NCBI GenBank assembly: GCA_963799085.1
Contig: CAWCWA010000002.1
Location: 62,001-126,000, forward strand
DNA: 64,000 bases
Origin: AP-15 sp963799085
GTDB taxonomy: Bacteria; Pseudomonadota; Alphaproteobacteria; ATCC43930; CGMCC-115725
Direction of reading: 5' to 3'
This document shows, piece after piece, positions 63,951-64,000 of the stretch. The notes under the pieces were generated by a model, which ran no database searches, had not been told where the DNA came from, and worked only from the letters and a program-made list of their open reading frames with translations. Made by a program: the position numbers and the translations under genes. Numbering within the stretch: position 1 is the first letter of the stretch; each line of letters starts with the position of its first letter.

Positions 63951-64000
63951 GCCTCGACCGCGGCGCGGGGATCGATCAGCCCGTAGAGCAGGTCGATCGC
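63947..64000 (-). CDS. OppB/DppB-type permease, C-terminal end only
   Basis: The last 17 codons before a TGA (63947-63949) read AIDLLYGLIDPRAAVEA, the DxxYxxxDPR end typical of OppB/DppB permeases. The gene continues beyond the window. Its stop overlaps the start of the OppC gene. Confidence 0.85.
   Translation of the reverse strand, partial: AIDLLYGLIDPRAAVEA

Overview
The window looks like a piece of a high-GC alphaproteobacterial chromosome, Rhodospirillales or Hyphomicrobiales-like. The indications are a SciP/DUF1153 gene, a FixJ/FixK-type regulator pair with a perfect FNR/FixK box, aerobic-type cobalamin genes (cobI, cobL, cobH), a RutA monooxygenase, paired YXWGXW lipoproteins and many IS256/IS5/IS630/IS1182/IS1595 relatives. 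No rRNA gene, complete tRNA gene or CRISPR array was found.

Layout. (1) 1-13 kb: end of a CaiB/BaiF CoA-transferase, then a molybdenum-cofactor/formate-dehydrogenase accessory set (fdhD, mobA, a MoeA-periplasmic-binding-domain fusion and a divergent MoeA paralogue) interleaved with catabolic enzymes (SGNH esterase, DOPA-dioxygenase-like protein, CmcJ-like oxidoreductase, LLM flavin oxidoreductase, alpha/beta hydrolase, amidase), a secreted CHAP protein and a beta-propeller protein. (2) 13-21 kb: an insertion-sequence graveyard with two IS256 transposase remnants, an IS630 tail, one intact IS1182-type element with visible terminal inverted repeats, a broken serine recombinase, an IS1380 remnant and an Rhs fragment. 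(3) 21.3-25.3 kb: a co-oriented envelope/stress cluster (slipin, glycine-rich stress protein, coiled-coil exported protein, two PRC-barrel proteins). (4) 25.3-32.2 kb: a second mobile-element region: an IS5 element with a CTAG target duplication beside an N-terminally truncated type III-like DNA methyltransferase, a RelE-UvrD helicase that has lost its ATPase core, another IS5-family element, and a patchwork of IS630, IS256 and IS110 pieces ending in a truncated TauD dioxygenase. (5) 32.2-43.3 kb: housekeeping and cofactor genes: purB, cobI-cobL-cobH, an LLM oxidoreductase, an acyl-CoA synthetase, two YXWGXW lipoproteins, a NUDIX hydrolase and thiC behind a TPP riboswitch. (6) 43.3-47.4 kb: small coiled-coil/membrane proteins, then debris: an orphan lepA 3' end, a doubly mutated exported-protein gene, an IS1595 transposase with an internal inverted segment, a truncated oligopeptide-binding protein and a Crp-like fragment. 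(7) 47.4-64 kb: tadA, a thioesterase, a class I glutamine amidotransferase, an RluB-type pseudouridine synthase, sciP, trpBA, fixJ-like and fixK-like regulators facing a CBS-domain/phosphoribosyltransferase pair, then a minus-strand operon of rutA plus a polyamine-type ABC transporter (predicted pyrimidine uptake and ring opening), and an Opp/Dpp-type ABC transporter running off the right edge.

Two features of the sequence itself matter to any reader. First, many genes that otherwise look intact carry single-base frameshifts (SGNH esterase, CmcJ-like, alpha/beta hydrolase, cobI, fixJ, phosphoribosyltransferase, the ABC binding protein and above all the opp genes at the right end). Their number, and the good conservation on both sides, suggest sequencing error for many of them, so they are annotated as genes with frame breaks. 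Second, several transposases, the helicase and the binding protein have lost their middle parts, which could be real deletion decay or assembly collapse. The genes most likely to reward follow-up are the MoeA pair, the rutA-ABC operon, the FixK-box region, the slipin-PRC cluster and the helicase/methyltransferase remnant.
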